From Funneliformis mosseae (lineage: Eukaryota; Glomeromycota; Glomeromycetes; Glomerales; Glomeraceae), in contig CAJVPP010001486.1 of the NCBI GenBank assembly GCA_910592005.1, positions 1 through 19,680 on the forward strand: a stretch of 19,680 bases of DNA. The letters run 5' to 3'. Under the pieces are notes generated by a model that did no database searches, was not told the origin of the DNA, and worked only from the letters and a program-made list of their open reading frames with translations. Position numbers and translations under genes: made by a program. The first letter of the stretch is position 1, and the number at the start of each line of letters is the position of its first letter. Below are positions 1 to 8,689 of the stretch, piece after piece.

Positions 1-119
1 TAAGTAAAATAAATACATTGAGAATACGTAAAATAATAAAAATATAAAATAAAATAAAAATAATAATAAAATTTAGAGTATTAAGAATACATATAACACC
101 AAATATTCTTAAACTTCGT
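1..119. other. AT-rich spacer, no gene seen
   Basis: A/T-rich sequence with short A-runs and no open frame of note. It lies just beyond the terminal stop of the RT remnant (minus strand), so it is probably the 3' flank or 3' untranslated part of that element. I saw no poly(A) tail in the expected orientation and no target-site duplication. Confidence 0.5.
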
Positions 120-1365
120 TTAATTATGATTATTATCAGTATTTAGAAGATCTTCAGAATTATGCAGATCCTCCGTATTTCCAGAATTCGCAGAATTCTC
201 AGTATTTTCAGAATTCTGAATTAAGAGATCATCATATTGCGTCATCCACGTGACTTCATTATGACTGGTTAATTGCTCTGTTGACAGCGGAAAAATTCTG
301 GTGATAAATCTATCTGGTGATAGTTACAAGTACTGTTTCATGATAGTAAACTATTTAGAGATTCTGACAAACCTTGTTTGTTGTTGTGTAATATAAATGA
401 GGTCTTTGTAAGAGAACATGTAATTATCAGCACAATTGACTAGCTGTTTGGCGTAAAGAACTGAGCATTTCCTGAGATCTTAAACGTAATTTTTATAGAT
501 AGGCATGATGAGATCTGAAATTGGAATGATATCTCTGGATATCAGATTATTTGAGCTTAATGGAACGTTAAGATTAATGTTCATTTTGTTAAGAGTACTA
601 AGCAGAGTCAGGAGCCAGTCATTTTTAGACCTTTGGGTATTGTATGGCCACTGTACTAGAGGAATGATGTGCAATCATTCCTGGGTTTGCAGTTGTTTGA
701 CACGAATTTTGAATGTAAGGCCTAATAAGTTGGATTCATTGGCCATCTGCAGAAGAGCACTGCTAAGATTCTGAATAAGTCTTTAGTGGAGAGGGGTAAT
801 ATTGTAAAAATAGTGTGATAGAAAAAGTGAAGACGGTGTTTTTCGTGAAAGGTGCAATTTAGAATAGAGGAAAGCTACGTATAAGGCCATTATTCTAACA
901 CAACGTTTTTCAGGAGGGAGTTTAAGTTGCAACTTATATTCTATATGTAGAAGAATAACTGTATTAAATATGTATGTAAGTTGAGTGTCCATTAATCTTT
1001 TTGTTCGCATTATAGTGATTGCAGATTTAATTTCTTTATGAATTTGGTTGGTGATAAATGTTCTGTTGTCTGCTAGCGAGATCTAGACTCTGAGATACCT
1101 GACACTTTCCCTGGGTTTACGTGCAGTGATGTGATGGATGACGTTAAAATTGGCTATAGTGAGAGGCTCTAGCTGGGTCTTATTTACTAAAAGTTCTAAC
1201 TTGGACCAATTAACCTGGATGTTGTTAAAGGAATAGAAACTGTTAGCAATTCTAATGATTGATGACAGATTGTTAGCGGACTTAGCAATCCATAGAGTAT
1301 CGTCCATAAATGCTAAAGCTTGAATTGTTGTTGAAAGGTACTTCGTGAAGGGTAAGCGAGAATCA
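120..1365 (-). pseudogene. LINE-type reverse transcriptase remnant (C-terminal half)
   Basis: This is the catalytic palm to C-terminus of a non-LTR retrotransposon RT. Reading leftward from about 1365, one frame gives the active-site box AFMDDTLWIA near 1290-1320 (equivalent of YADD/FADD). A palm segment with NIQVNWSKLELLVNK follows. Next comes a thumb-like segment near 783-1010 with the pattern QLTYIFNTV, HIEYKLQL and EKRCVRIMA. A C-terminal segment contains WPYNTQRSKNDWLL near 620-655. An Asn/Ser/Glu-rich tail reaches a terminal TAA at 120-122. The frame never shifts but carries six premature stops (1083-1085, 783-785, 675-677, 480-482, 351-353, 324-326). The finger/early palm part and any endonuclease are missing upstream, where a coiled-coil sequence abuts. 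Family assignment rests on the motifs (known for LINE RTs). It is certainly non-functional. Confidence 0.85.
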
Positions 1366-2130
1366 GGTTGTCAACTGCAATTTATTTTGTATCTGTGAGG
1401 CGACTCCTGAACTCTTAAGATTCCGTTCCTGATTATTTGTATTATTTAATATGTTCTGATACTGATCACACTCAGCTGTAATATTTTGCAAAGTTACTTG
1501 AATAGTATTTAATGAGCCTCTAATACCATCTAATACATTGGTAGGATTTTACATAGATGTACTAATGCCTCCAATATGATTCTCAATCTGATTTAACTCT
1601 CTATTAATGTTTCTAATAAGATCAACTGTTACCATATCTAAATTATCTATTGGGATTTTTTTATCTATAAGAATTCAGATTCTTGCTTTAAGATGCTCGA
1701 CTTTATTTTCAAGCTCTATAATTTGGCTATCCTGAATAGACCAACTTTATCTTTGAATTTTATATCTTGCTGTAATATTCTAAGTTGTTTTTACAGATCA
1801 GATATTTAGGATTTAAGTTCTACTATCTCACTCTTATAGGCTATAATACTATTATCTTGAAATGAAATTGTTTAATAATATTGCTCAAGCTCTTTTATAA
1901 GGGATCAAATTTTTTTTTATAACTTTTATTAATAGAAATCTCATTATGAAGCTTGTTACGAAGCTTCTGATTCATATCTAAAAGCTGTGAATATGCTAAA
2001 TCAAATATGATATCTCATTCTAATTTATAGTACTATTATAATAATTCTACCTTAAGAATGAGCTAACCGCAAATTGTGATAGATCTGCATAATGAGCTTT
2101 GTATAGTCTATAAACTTCTGTTTTATAATA
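1366..2130 (-). pseudogene. Coiled-coil protein gene remnant (possible Polinton cargo)
   Basis: Translated leftward, this stretch gives a Leu/Ile/Glu/Lys/Gln-rich protein spread over several frames with many stops. Segments include LLDMNQKLRNKLHNEISINK near 1940-2000, IIELENKVEHLKARI near 1680-1740 and IRNINRELNQIENHIGGI near 1560-1625. A last open piece, LQNITAECDQYQNILNNTNN, lies near 1440-1500. Heptad-like spacing of hydrophobic residues indicates a long coiled coil. I do not recognise a named family. Stops commonly stand where Gln fits (for example between DL and KQL). It abuts the RT remnant near 1365 and is divergent from the integrase remnant. It may be a structural gene of the same Polinton-like element, or LINE ORF1 material; the sequence does not decide this. 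Confidence 0.5.
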
Positions 2131-2177
2131 TACATAGTTTTCATCTTAATGCAAAAAAATTATATAAAGCATATCAA

Positions 2178-2195
2178 AAAAAGAATATTCTTTTT
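2178..2195. repeat. 18-bp perfect palindrome
   Basis: AAAAAGAATATTCTTTTT is self-complementary. It lies in the short gap between the minus-strand coiled-coil remnant and the plus-strand integrase remnant. It could be part of a former divergent promoter, or chance in AT-rich DNA. Confidence 0.35.
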
Positions 2196-2229
2196 GAATA
2201 TAGGATATTATAAAATGGTTAAATACTAA

Positions 2230-3251
2230 TATAACTATCAAATCTATCAACAACCATTGCTATATAAAGCTGAAGTGAGTTTTTTAAAAATTAAGATTCC
2301 AAATAAGGTTCACTAGTGCGATATTTTGCTTTATACTCATGATGATCAGGATGGTAAAAGGGTATTCATTTGTAGTTTGCTAGTTATAGATGTTGTAACA
2401 CATTTTAAGGATGAACATATATTAATATCAAAAAGAAATCTAAAAATCTGAAATGCGATCAAAGATATATACGAGGATTTCTCTAATCCACTCACATAGC
2501 CAGCATTATTAATAATTAATGACAATGTCTCATTTTGAGAAGTATTTTCATAAGAAATGAAACAATACAATGTCTTGATACGTGTGATCGATCTCTATAG
2601 TTTTAAGAGCCTAGCTTTAATCAAAGCATTTAAAAAAAATTTAGCGAAATTAATATATAAGATTCAATATATTATAGAGGGATGACTATCTGAAGGGAAA
2701 TGATTACGGTTATGAAAAAAATATTCAAAAAGTACATTGACTATATGAATAATAGTAAAACTCATTTTATTAGAATGTCAATAGTTCATGCTATGATTCT
2801 GAAAGAAGTTAAATTAAAACTTTCTAGTAAAACTAAGCGAGCAATTAGAAGATATGAAGAGATAAAGTTAAAAAAGGATATAGCAATTAGATATTTATTG
2901 AAACCAGATGAATTAGAAAGTGATTACAGGTATCGAATAACTGATTTATACTGGTTGTTACATATTTATAAGATTAAAAGAATTGTTATTAGAAGGAATC
3001 TATCACAACTAGTCTTATATTATTTTGAGAATGAATTCATTGAATCAACTGCTCATCTGATAGGATGAAATCCCAAAGGACCTTTTAAATATGAGAAACT
3101 CCAAGTAATTGAGGAATCAGATAAAATTGAGAAAAATACCATCCTACTGGATTTGTCTATTATATTCAAATTACTAATGATAAATTGACCGAAGTCTATC
3201 AATATGCTAAAAAACATAGTGGTTAATGTCTTGGTAAAACTGGTCAAATAA
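2230..3251 (+). pseudogene. Polinton/Maverick-type DDE integrase remnant
   Basis: This is a retroviral-like integrase of the kind carried by Polintons. Frame 2230 to about 2725 gives a linker (LYKAEVSFLKIKIPNKVH, stop, CDILLYTHDDQDGK). The first catalytic Asp sits in LLVIDVVTHFK (codon 2389-2391). KDIYEDFSNPLT and PALLIINDNVSF follow, with the second Asp at 2521-2523. After YNVLIRVIDLYSFKSLALIKAF comes NLAKLIYKIQY. A frameshift near 2722-2730 moves the frame. The C-terminal part then runs through LKEVKLKLSSKTKR, ITDLYWLLHIYKIKRIVI and SQLVLYYFENE to a final TAA at 3249-3251. In-frame stops include 2314-2316, 3066-3068 and 3186-3188. The position expected for the catalytic Glu is Lys (2623-2625). 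The zinc-binding N-terminus is largely lost. The order integrase, open frame, ATPase supports a Polinton rather than an LTR element. Non-functional. Confidence 0.75.
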
Positions 3252-3720
3252 ATAGTTATGATATGTATTTTTGGTTTTGTGAAAATAGTGCGTATCAGTG
3301 GGAATATTCATTAAAATATATCATGAAAAAATTTGAATGGTATTCGCTATATCATCATACTAGATAAAGAAATTGCTGATATATTTTTGAGAATCTGTTA
3401 AACAAAAATTTCCTATCATGCAAGCTGAATTTTTTGAATAGAATGCAACTTAATGAATATAATAAGGAATTGCATTTTGCATTCGAATATCAAAGTCTTC
3501 AACACTATCATTACAATAGTCTATATTATCAGGAGAATGAAACTTTAGAAATATAAAAGATACGTAATTAAAAGAAGTGAGATATTTGCAAGAAGTAAGA
3601 TATATGCCTTATCAAAATTTACTATACTACTAATCTTCTATTTTATATTAAACATACTCTAATCGAAAAAGGATTCTTAAGTGGAGCAAAATCTAATCTT
3701 CTCCTTTGATCAATTGATTT
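3251..3720 (+). pseudogene. Unidentified open frame between integrase and ATPase
   Basis: A single plus-strand frame (starting AAT at 3251) reads as protein-like for about 155 codons with seven stops. The best segments are [39 protein letters not shown] and [20 protein letters not shown]; later comes IKHTLIEKGFLSGAKSNLL. Several stops stand between residues where Trp or Gln fits. It is rich in aromatic residues. I do not recognise it: no adenain-like protease triad, polymerase motif or capsid signature is visible. Its place between the integrase and ATPase remnants suggests cargo of the same element, either a separate gene or a divergent upstream part of the ATPase gene. Confidence 0.4.
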
Positions 3721-4555
3721 TAGCAAATTGAGTTTACTAAAATTTCGCTAGAAAAATTTACTTTACTTGATATATTATTATCAATATTTAGTTTAGGAAA
3801 TATGAAAGCTGAAAAGCTTGATCTAGTAGACAAAATTATTCTTCATATTAATGAGATTAAAGGTGCGAAAAAATTTAATTTACTAAATTCAATTCCTTAA
3901 TGGCTCTTCATAATATTAGTTAATGGTCAGACTAATTCAAGAAAACTAATAAAGTTGTGAATCTATTATTGGAAAATAAGCTATATCAGATATTTAATGA
4001 AAAAAAATGTGGAATTAGATATATTTTGAATGATAATCTTATTTTAATCGACCACTATCTTAATGAGCTGAAATATCTATATTTCTAATCTGAATATCAG
4101 ATAATTGCAAATAGCCTAAAACTATATTGTAAAAATATTACATTCTGGATAATAAAGCCTGATAAAATTCCAAAGATAGATTCATTTTCTCAAGAAAGAG
4201 AAACAGATATTATATTTAAAGACCTATATGCTGATTTGAAAAAAGTTCAAGAGAAAATTATTCCTTATTTTACTGAAAGACGTCACAAAAATATAAGCTC
4301 AATCTATGTAATGCAAAGTTTTTTTGATTGTCTAAACTAATAAAAAAAGAATTAAATTATATCATACTTTTCAATAGGTCTATCTCATGAACTAGTTCAT
4401 ATTCTTCACCTATATGCTAATAATTAGTATAGCATAAATGCGGATATCGATAACTATTTATGTAATCAGAACTTCATTATCTTCAATTTGATAGTACCCT
4501 GAAATTATTCTCACCAGATACGAAAAGGATGAGATCAAATTTTTTGAAAAAAATA
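3721..4555 (+). pseudogene. Polinton packaging-type ATPase remnant (A32/FtsK-HerA-like)
   Basis: This is a genome-packaging ATPase as found in Polintons and related DNA viruses. One frame begins [20 protein letters not shown] and reaches the P-loop strand [13 protein letters not shown] (3910-3945). The expected Gly before Lys is Arg, and one base is missing directly after it. The next frame carries [16 protein letters not shown], a stop at 4086-4088, and [13 protein letters not shown]. The Walker B-like strand [13 protein letters not shown] (4206-4244) has the first acidic position changed to Lys. The diagnostic block [20 protein letters not shown] (4266-4325) matches the family's F/Y-x-R-G-R-H-x-N ... 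QS-Y/F pattern. A small frame disturbance near 4335 is followed by SHELVHILHLYANN and NQNFIIFNLIVP. The C-terminus fades by about 4555. Not functional. Identification rests mainly on the RHKN...QSFF block and P-loop spacing. Confidence 0.72.
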
Positions 4556-4559
4556 ATAT

Positions 4560-5190
4560 TAAATCTTAATTATAAACTATATAAATGCATAGGTCAAAAT
4601 GTATATTTTTCTTGATTTCAGATCATGTTCAGATTCATTGCCTCTTCACCCATAATTTTCTTTTATGAGTTATTAGAATATATTTCTGATTCTATAGTTA
4701 TATCACTATGCTTCATTTTGAAAAGGATCTGATCAACAAGAGCGAAAATTTTTTTATTTTTAACAGAAATATTATCCTCTAGATGTCAGCATTTATTCTC
4801 TAACATATCAATGGACTTTTCTACTAATGCAATAGCTTTCTTTGTATCAGAAATTATACTTTTGAAAAAAGCTACTGAATTTGATAATTGGGTGACTTTC
4901 TCACCACTCTCTTTCAAAGACCTAGTTATGTTACCTTACGAGACTTATATTGCTCTTGCAAGCTAAAAAAATCTTCAATCTTTTTTTAAATATCTACTTT
5001 GATATATACAATTCATTTTCTTATCTTAATGAAGTTTTACAGTCACTAGTAAATAGGCTTTATCTTCTAATGCTCTTTTTGCTTAATATAATTTTAACTG
5101 CCTTATTTAATAAATCTTCAACTTCAGGATGAACACTACTTGCCTGTTCTAGTAATAATAGATATTTTTGTGATATAAAATATTGTCATG
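4560..5190 (-). pseudogene. Second coiled-coil gene remnant (possible Polinton cargo)
   Basis: Reading leftward from about 5190, interrupted frames give SVHPEVEDLLNKAVKIILSK near 5070-5130, then SLFTSDCKTSLR and ENELYISK. The longest open piece starts NITRSLKESGEKVTQLSNS near 4880-4935. It continues through SDTKKAIALVEKSIDMLENK and HLEDNISVKNKKIFALVDQ down to about 4690. The composition and heptad spacing point to an alpha-helical coiled-coil protein; no family is recognised. It converges on the ATPase remnant. With the coiled-coil remnant at 1.4-2.1 kb it brackets the integrase-ATPase core, so both may be structural genes of one element (inference). Confidence 0.45.
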
Positions 5191-5257
5191 TATTATTTTG
5201 ATTATAGATGAGAGACGAAACCCCTTAATAACAGTTGAAACTTAGACAAAATTATAT

Positions 5258-6181
5258 TTAAATTATAATAAGGGATACGACAAAACCCATTTGATACGAT
5301 GAAAACTTCATATATGCCCAAACTACAGCACCGCCAATCATAACCCCTCGCACAAAACTATTTTCAAAATACGGTTTCTTTGTCAAATCATCATGAAGCC
5401 AATTAAAGGAAAGTAATGAACCTTTTGTTATTGAAGTTTTTTTAACATCTTCTTGATTCGTTTCAATATTTGAAATAGTTTTTTCAATGATTTGATTCAA
5501 TTCATTAAAATCTATATTATTATAATTCTCGATATCCGATTTCAAAAATTCTTTTAACTTCGTAAATTCTTGACAAATAAATTCTTTATCATCAGCAGTT
5601 AAATTAGTCAACGTAGTAGGAACAAAAAAATCTTTAAAATCATTATTTGAAAAAGAAAAATTACTGCCAATTAAAGTAGCTGTAGTAGAAGAAGAAGAAC
5701 TCCTTTCCAAGGGAGAAGATTCATCATGACTTTCTTCACCAGACTCTTTGATTTCCATTTCATCAGGTTCTTCATTTATAGTATCACTACCATTTAAAAG
5801 AATTTTACCTTTTAAATGTTCTCTTCTTAGCTCTTTAATACCAATCATAATTAATTTGACCCATCTTTCGTTAAATTGCATTTGCCTTAATTGTTCTTCT
5901 TTTAGTCTTAAGAATTTACGCCCGGTAAGTGTAGTATCCTCTTCTACATACCTGACTAAATCTGATATAATTGCCGGAGGATGAAGGCGTAAACAATAAG
6001 TCAGATAAGAGGCTACATGAGATGAAGACCATCTTTTTGGGTCGGATGGTAATTCTGATGGTAACGGTGGTGTAAACGAAGGTAAAGTTGGTAAAGATGC
6101 TGAACGTGTTTTATTACGAATTGTTAATGAGCTATATGAAATGTGATTTTGTGTCTTTGTAGGATGAACATTTGTCATCAT
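5258..6181 (-). CDS. SAM-domain protein with C-terminal hydrophobic anchor
   Basis: An intact single-exon gene. From the ATG at 6181-6179 (immediately followed by a second ATG) it encodes 307 residues. A Ser/Thr/Pro-rich N-terminus (to about residue 45) leads into a sterile alpha motif domain at roughly residues 49-121. That domain holds WSSSHVASYLTYCLRL, LTGRKFLRLKEEQLRQM and WVKLIMIGIKELR, typical SAM helices including the G-x-x-hydrophobic-L pattern. An acidic/Ser-rich linker and a helical region follow. The last about 30 residues contain FVRGVMIGGAVVWAYMKF, a likely membrane-spanning segment, then a hydrophobic end. SAM domains usually mediate protein-protein association; cellular role and partner are unknown. 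The frame stays open to an ATG at 6406 (382 aa). I prefer 6181 because a C/T-rich tract typical of fungal leaders directly precedes it and the extra 75 residues look non-coding. Confidence 0.82.
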   Translation of the reverse strand: MMTNVHPTKTQNHISYSSLTIRNKTRSASLPTLPSFTPPLPSELPSDPKRWSSSHVASYLTYCLRLHPPAIISDLVRYVEEDTTLTGRKFLRLKEEQLRQMQFNERWVKLIMIGIKELRREHLKGKILLNGSDTINEEPDEMEIKESGEESHDESSPLERSSSSSTTATLIGSNFSFSNNDFKDFFVPTTLTNLTADDKEFICQEFTKLKEFLKSDIENYNNIDFNELNQIIEKTISNIETNQEDVKKTSITKGSLLSFNWLHDDLTKKPYFENSFVRGVMIGGAVVWAYMKFSSYQMGFVVSLIII

Positions 6182-6512
6182 CGTTAACGTTTGGAGAAGG
6201 AGAAAAGGGGGGTAAAAGATATATTTATTTCGCGAATTTCTTGATATATACTGTATTTGATTTACATAGTGACACAGAGAGAAACGGGTTGGAAAATGAA
6301 GTCCAATTTTAGAATGGGAATAAATTTGTCTCATGTTAACCTTATGACCAAAATATAAAAAAAAAAAACTTTTGTGAAACTCGATATCTCGACGATTGAT
6401 CAACATTATTGTAACAACGACGGCTGAGTTTATGAACGTTTCACAACAGAAAAATATATAATTTCTTTTTTTTTTCCTTTCTATTCCTTTACTTAGTTAT
6501 CAGATATTTATC
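6182..6512. promoter_or_regulatory. Divergent promoter region between SAM and F-box genes
   Basis: About 330 bp separate the two start codons. For the F-box gene, an AATATATAA TATA-like element lies near 6453-6461. A T/C-rich tract (about 6462-6490) follows just upstream of the ATG at 6513. For the SAM gene, the minus strand shows a C/T-rich tract (about 6186-6215) immediately before its ATG and a long T-run near 6357-6370. Both are common in fungal promoters and leaders. Sharing one short region suggests possible co-regulation (inference). Confidence 0.5.
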
Positions 6513-8015
6513 ATGTTTTCGATACCTGTAGAGATATTTCGACAAGTTTTTGAACATTTTTTAAAAGACAAACATTCATTATTCTCTTGCCTTTTAGTCA
6601 ATAAAACATGGTGTGAGATAATAGTATCTATTTTATGGAGTGAGCCTTTTCAGGTTATAAAAGGACCATCAGCAACATTAATAACGACATATCTTTCTTG
6701 TTTAAATGTAAATGAGAGGGAAATATTAATCAAATCAGGAATCGATCTAAGCAATTTATTCAAAAGAAAACCAAGTTTTGAATACGCGTCATTTTTGAGA
6801 CATCTTAAATATGTGGATTTTTATGAATCATCATCAGCGTGGTTGCCAGATTCAAATAAGGATTCAACGAAAATCTTTACAGTAACAAGAGAATTATGTA
6901 AATTGTTTATCAAATGTTCAAAAATACTTAGCCTTAATATTAATTTAGAATTACTTCCTCACCCACCAGACAATGCAGATTATATGTTAATACCATGTTT
7001 TCCTAATGCAGAAACAAGTTTATTACAACTACAAGAATTTAACTGTTGTGGAACTTACGATAAGAAAGAAATTTTCATAGCGTTATCACAACTTTGTAGA
7101 AATCTAACAAGTTTAAGCATAGATTATTATTTAGATGATATTATAAAAACGTCAGCTCCAACGAAATTAGCGCAATTAATTAAAAGTCAACAATCATTAC
7201 AAAAATTTAAAATTCAAACATATTACAGATCTTTATCAAAAATTATACCAGCGTTAGAAAGTCAACAAAAAACTCTCAGAGAAATAGAATTTCGTGGTAT
7301 TAATTTTGAAGATGAAGTAACGTTCGCACCTCTCATAGCTTGTAAAAATTTAGAATCCTTAATATTTTTGAAATGTGATAATGTCAAAAACGAAGCAACA
7401 AAACCATTGGAAACAGCACACTTTCCAAAATTAAAAAAATTGATATTTCATGTGGATCATAATCCTCCATTAACATTAACATCATTCATATTCAACAATA
7501 ATGATACATTGCAAGAAATTTCATTGGGATGGCCACCGATTTATGATTCACAAGAAGATCCAAAAATAATCGAAACGATTATTCAGTATTGTCACAATTT
7601 AATTATATTTGATGCTCATTTACAAATTCATCAATTAAAATCATTATTAATTTCTTGTAATAAGTTGGAAAAATTAATAGTACATGGTCGAGAACCTTTA
7701 AATGCTAATGAATTCTTAATCGATATTGGGCAAATGATCCCTGAAAATCTAAGGAAGCTTACTATTAATGCAATATGGTCTTTTACTCCTAACACTTTAA
7801 AAGAGTTTTTAGATTGTTGTATTGCACCTTTAGAAGATTTGGGTTTTCCTGATTGTTATGCTATTAATGATAATCATTTAATTATTTTCACTGAATATGC
7901 TAAGGAAAAAGGTACACTGAAGAATTTAAATATTAAAATATCTCAAATTACCAGAGAAGCTTTCGAGGTTGCTAAATTTAGTATTGAAAATATTGTACAT
8001 TGTGGTAGTTTTTAA
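6513..8015 (+). CDS. F-box protein with degenerate leucine-rich repeats
   Basis: An intact, intronless 500-residue gene ending in TAA at 8013-8015. The N-terminal F-box (about residues 3-46) shows IPVEIFRQVFEHFLKD, SLFSCLLVNKTWCEIIV and the closing ILWSEPF. In the family this motif binds Skp1 in SCF ubiquitin ligases. The remainder is an irregular series of leucine-rich repeats: LQEFNCCGTY, LTSLSIDYY, LQKFKIQTY, LREIEFRGI, LESLIFLKCDNV, LKKLIFHVDH, LQEISLGW, LEKLIVHG, LRKLTINAI, LEDLGFPDCY and LKNLNIKIS. They presumably form the substrate-recognition surface. Target unknown. The layout (short F-box start, no intron, LRR tail) is that of the large F-box families of glomeromycete fungi. The ATG is preceded by a T/C-rich tract. 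No upstream in-frame extension is supported. No sign of decay. Confidence 0.9.
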   Translation: MFSIPVEIFRQVFEHFLKDKHSLFSCLLVNKTWCEIIVSILWSEPFQVIKGPSATLITTYLSCLNVNEREILIKSGIDLSNLFKRKPSFEYASFLRHLKYVDFYESSSAWLPDSNKDSTKIFTVTRELCKLFIKCSKILSLNINLELLPHPPDNADYMLIPCFPNAETSLLQLQEFNCCGTYDKKEIFIALSQLCRNLTSLSIDYYLDDIIKTSAPTKLAQLIKSQQSLQKFKIQTYYRSLSKIIPALESQQKTLREIEFRGINFEDEVTFAPLIACKNLESLIFLKCDNVKNEATKPLETAHFPKLKKLIFHVDHNPPLTLTSFIFNNNDTLQEISLGWPPIYDSQEDPKIIETIIQYCHNLIIFDAHLQIHQLKSLLISCNKLEKLIVHGREPLNANEFLIDIGQMIPENLRKLTINAIWSFTPNTLKEFLDCCIAPLEDLGFPDCYAINDNHLIIFTEYAKEKGTLKNLNIKISQITREAFEVAKFSIENIVHCGSF

Positions 8016-8636
8016 TAGAAGTATTGGGGGTTTTTTTTAACTTGACATTATTTTATCATATATTTATTAAGTTTAAATTATACGTGGTAGCAAACTTATG
8101 TAGAAGAATGGAGTTAACTGATTACAAGGTTATTAAACAAAAAATTCATGACTTGCGTGCAATGTTTTCTTTACAATGTGAAAAGTGAATAAAATTACGT
8201 TATATGCGATATTCGCTAATTATTAAGGAATTGAATTGATCATGTTATGATTTAAGTAGAACCGTTTTTTTACGAACTATTTTCTTTTTTATGAGCAGAA
8301 TTACTTTGTAAAGACGGAACATAAACACTGAACAAAAAAAAAGTATTATTTGTATGCTATTGAATGAGGAGTAACTAAATCGATGCGAAGATATTAATAT
8401 TACTGTTCTGACATTAGAAATGATATAATAGACATAATAGACCGTGTAGTAATATTTGTTTCAATTTATCAAATTAATTTATAACTGTATTGCGTTTATG
8501 TCGAGGGATTCTTGTTTGTGCGTACGAGTTAAAAATATAAATTCATAAATGTTTTGGAATGAATAGAAAAAATCAATAAATTTATCTTTATCGAAATAGA
8601 GTTATTACAAAAATCCTTATAATATTGCGCTTATGT
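8016..8636. other. 3' flank of F-box gene, no gene seen
   Basis: Noncoding AT-rich DNA that retains several CpGs. A G-run then T-run (TTGGGGGTTTTTTTT, about 8024-8038) lies just after the stop, and an AATAAA sits near 8188. Either may relate to 3'-end formation. No open frame, RNA gene or transposon motif was recognised. Confidence 0.5.
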
Positions 8637-8686
8637 ATCCAAAGGTTGTTATGATACGGCCTATGGAAAAGTAACAACCTTTGGAT
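8637..8686. repeat. Perfect 15-bp inverted repeat (hairpin)
   Basis: Left arm ATCCAAAGGTTGTTA (8637-8651) and right arm TAACAACCTTTGGAT (8672-8686) are exactly complementary around a 20-nt spacer that contains CGGCC. The arms are richer in G/C than the surroundings, so chance is unlikely. It could be a miniature-element remnant, a transcript hairpin or a protein-binding site. Confidence 0.75.
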
Positions 8687-8689
8687 GAA

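Noticed and set aside
400..418. ATGAGGTCTTTG near 400 as a second copy of the 157-bp element's end
   Set aside because: Only about 11 bases match, with no inverted partner or TA flank, and it lies inside the RT frame.
505..774. 89-codon plus-strand open frame
   Set aside because: Antisense to the RT remnant, which has clear motifs on the minus strand.
2346..2570. 74-codon minus-strand open frame
   Set aside because: Antisense shadow of the integrase core, whose catalytic-domain motifs are on the plus strand.
3053..3247. 64-codon minus-strand open frame
   Set aside because: Antisense to the integrase C-terminus.
4950..5132. 60-codon plus-strand Leu-rich open frame
   Set aside because: Antisense to the second coiled-coil remnant; the Leu/Phe richness is the complement of Lys/Glu codons.
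5748..5984. 78-codon plus-strand open frame
   Set aside because: Antisense shadow inside the intact SAM-domain gene.
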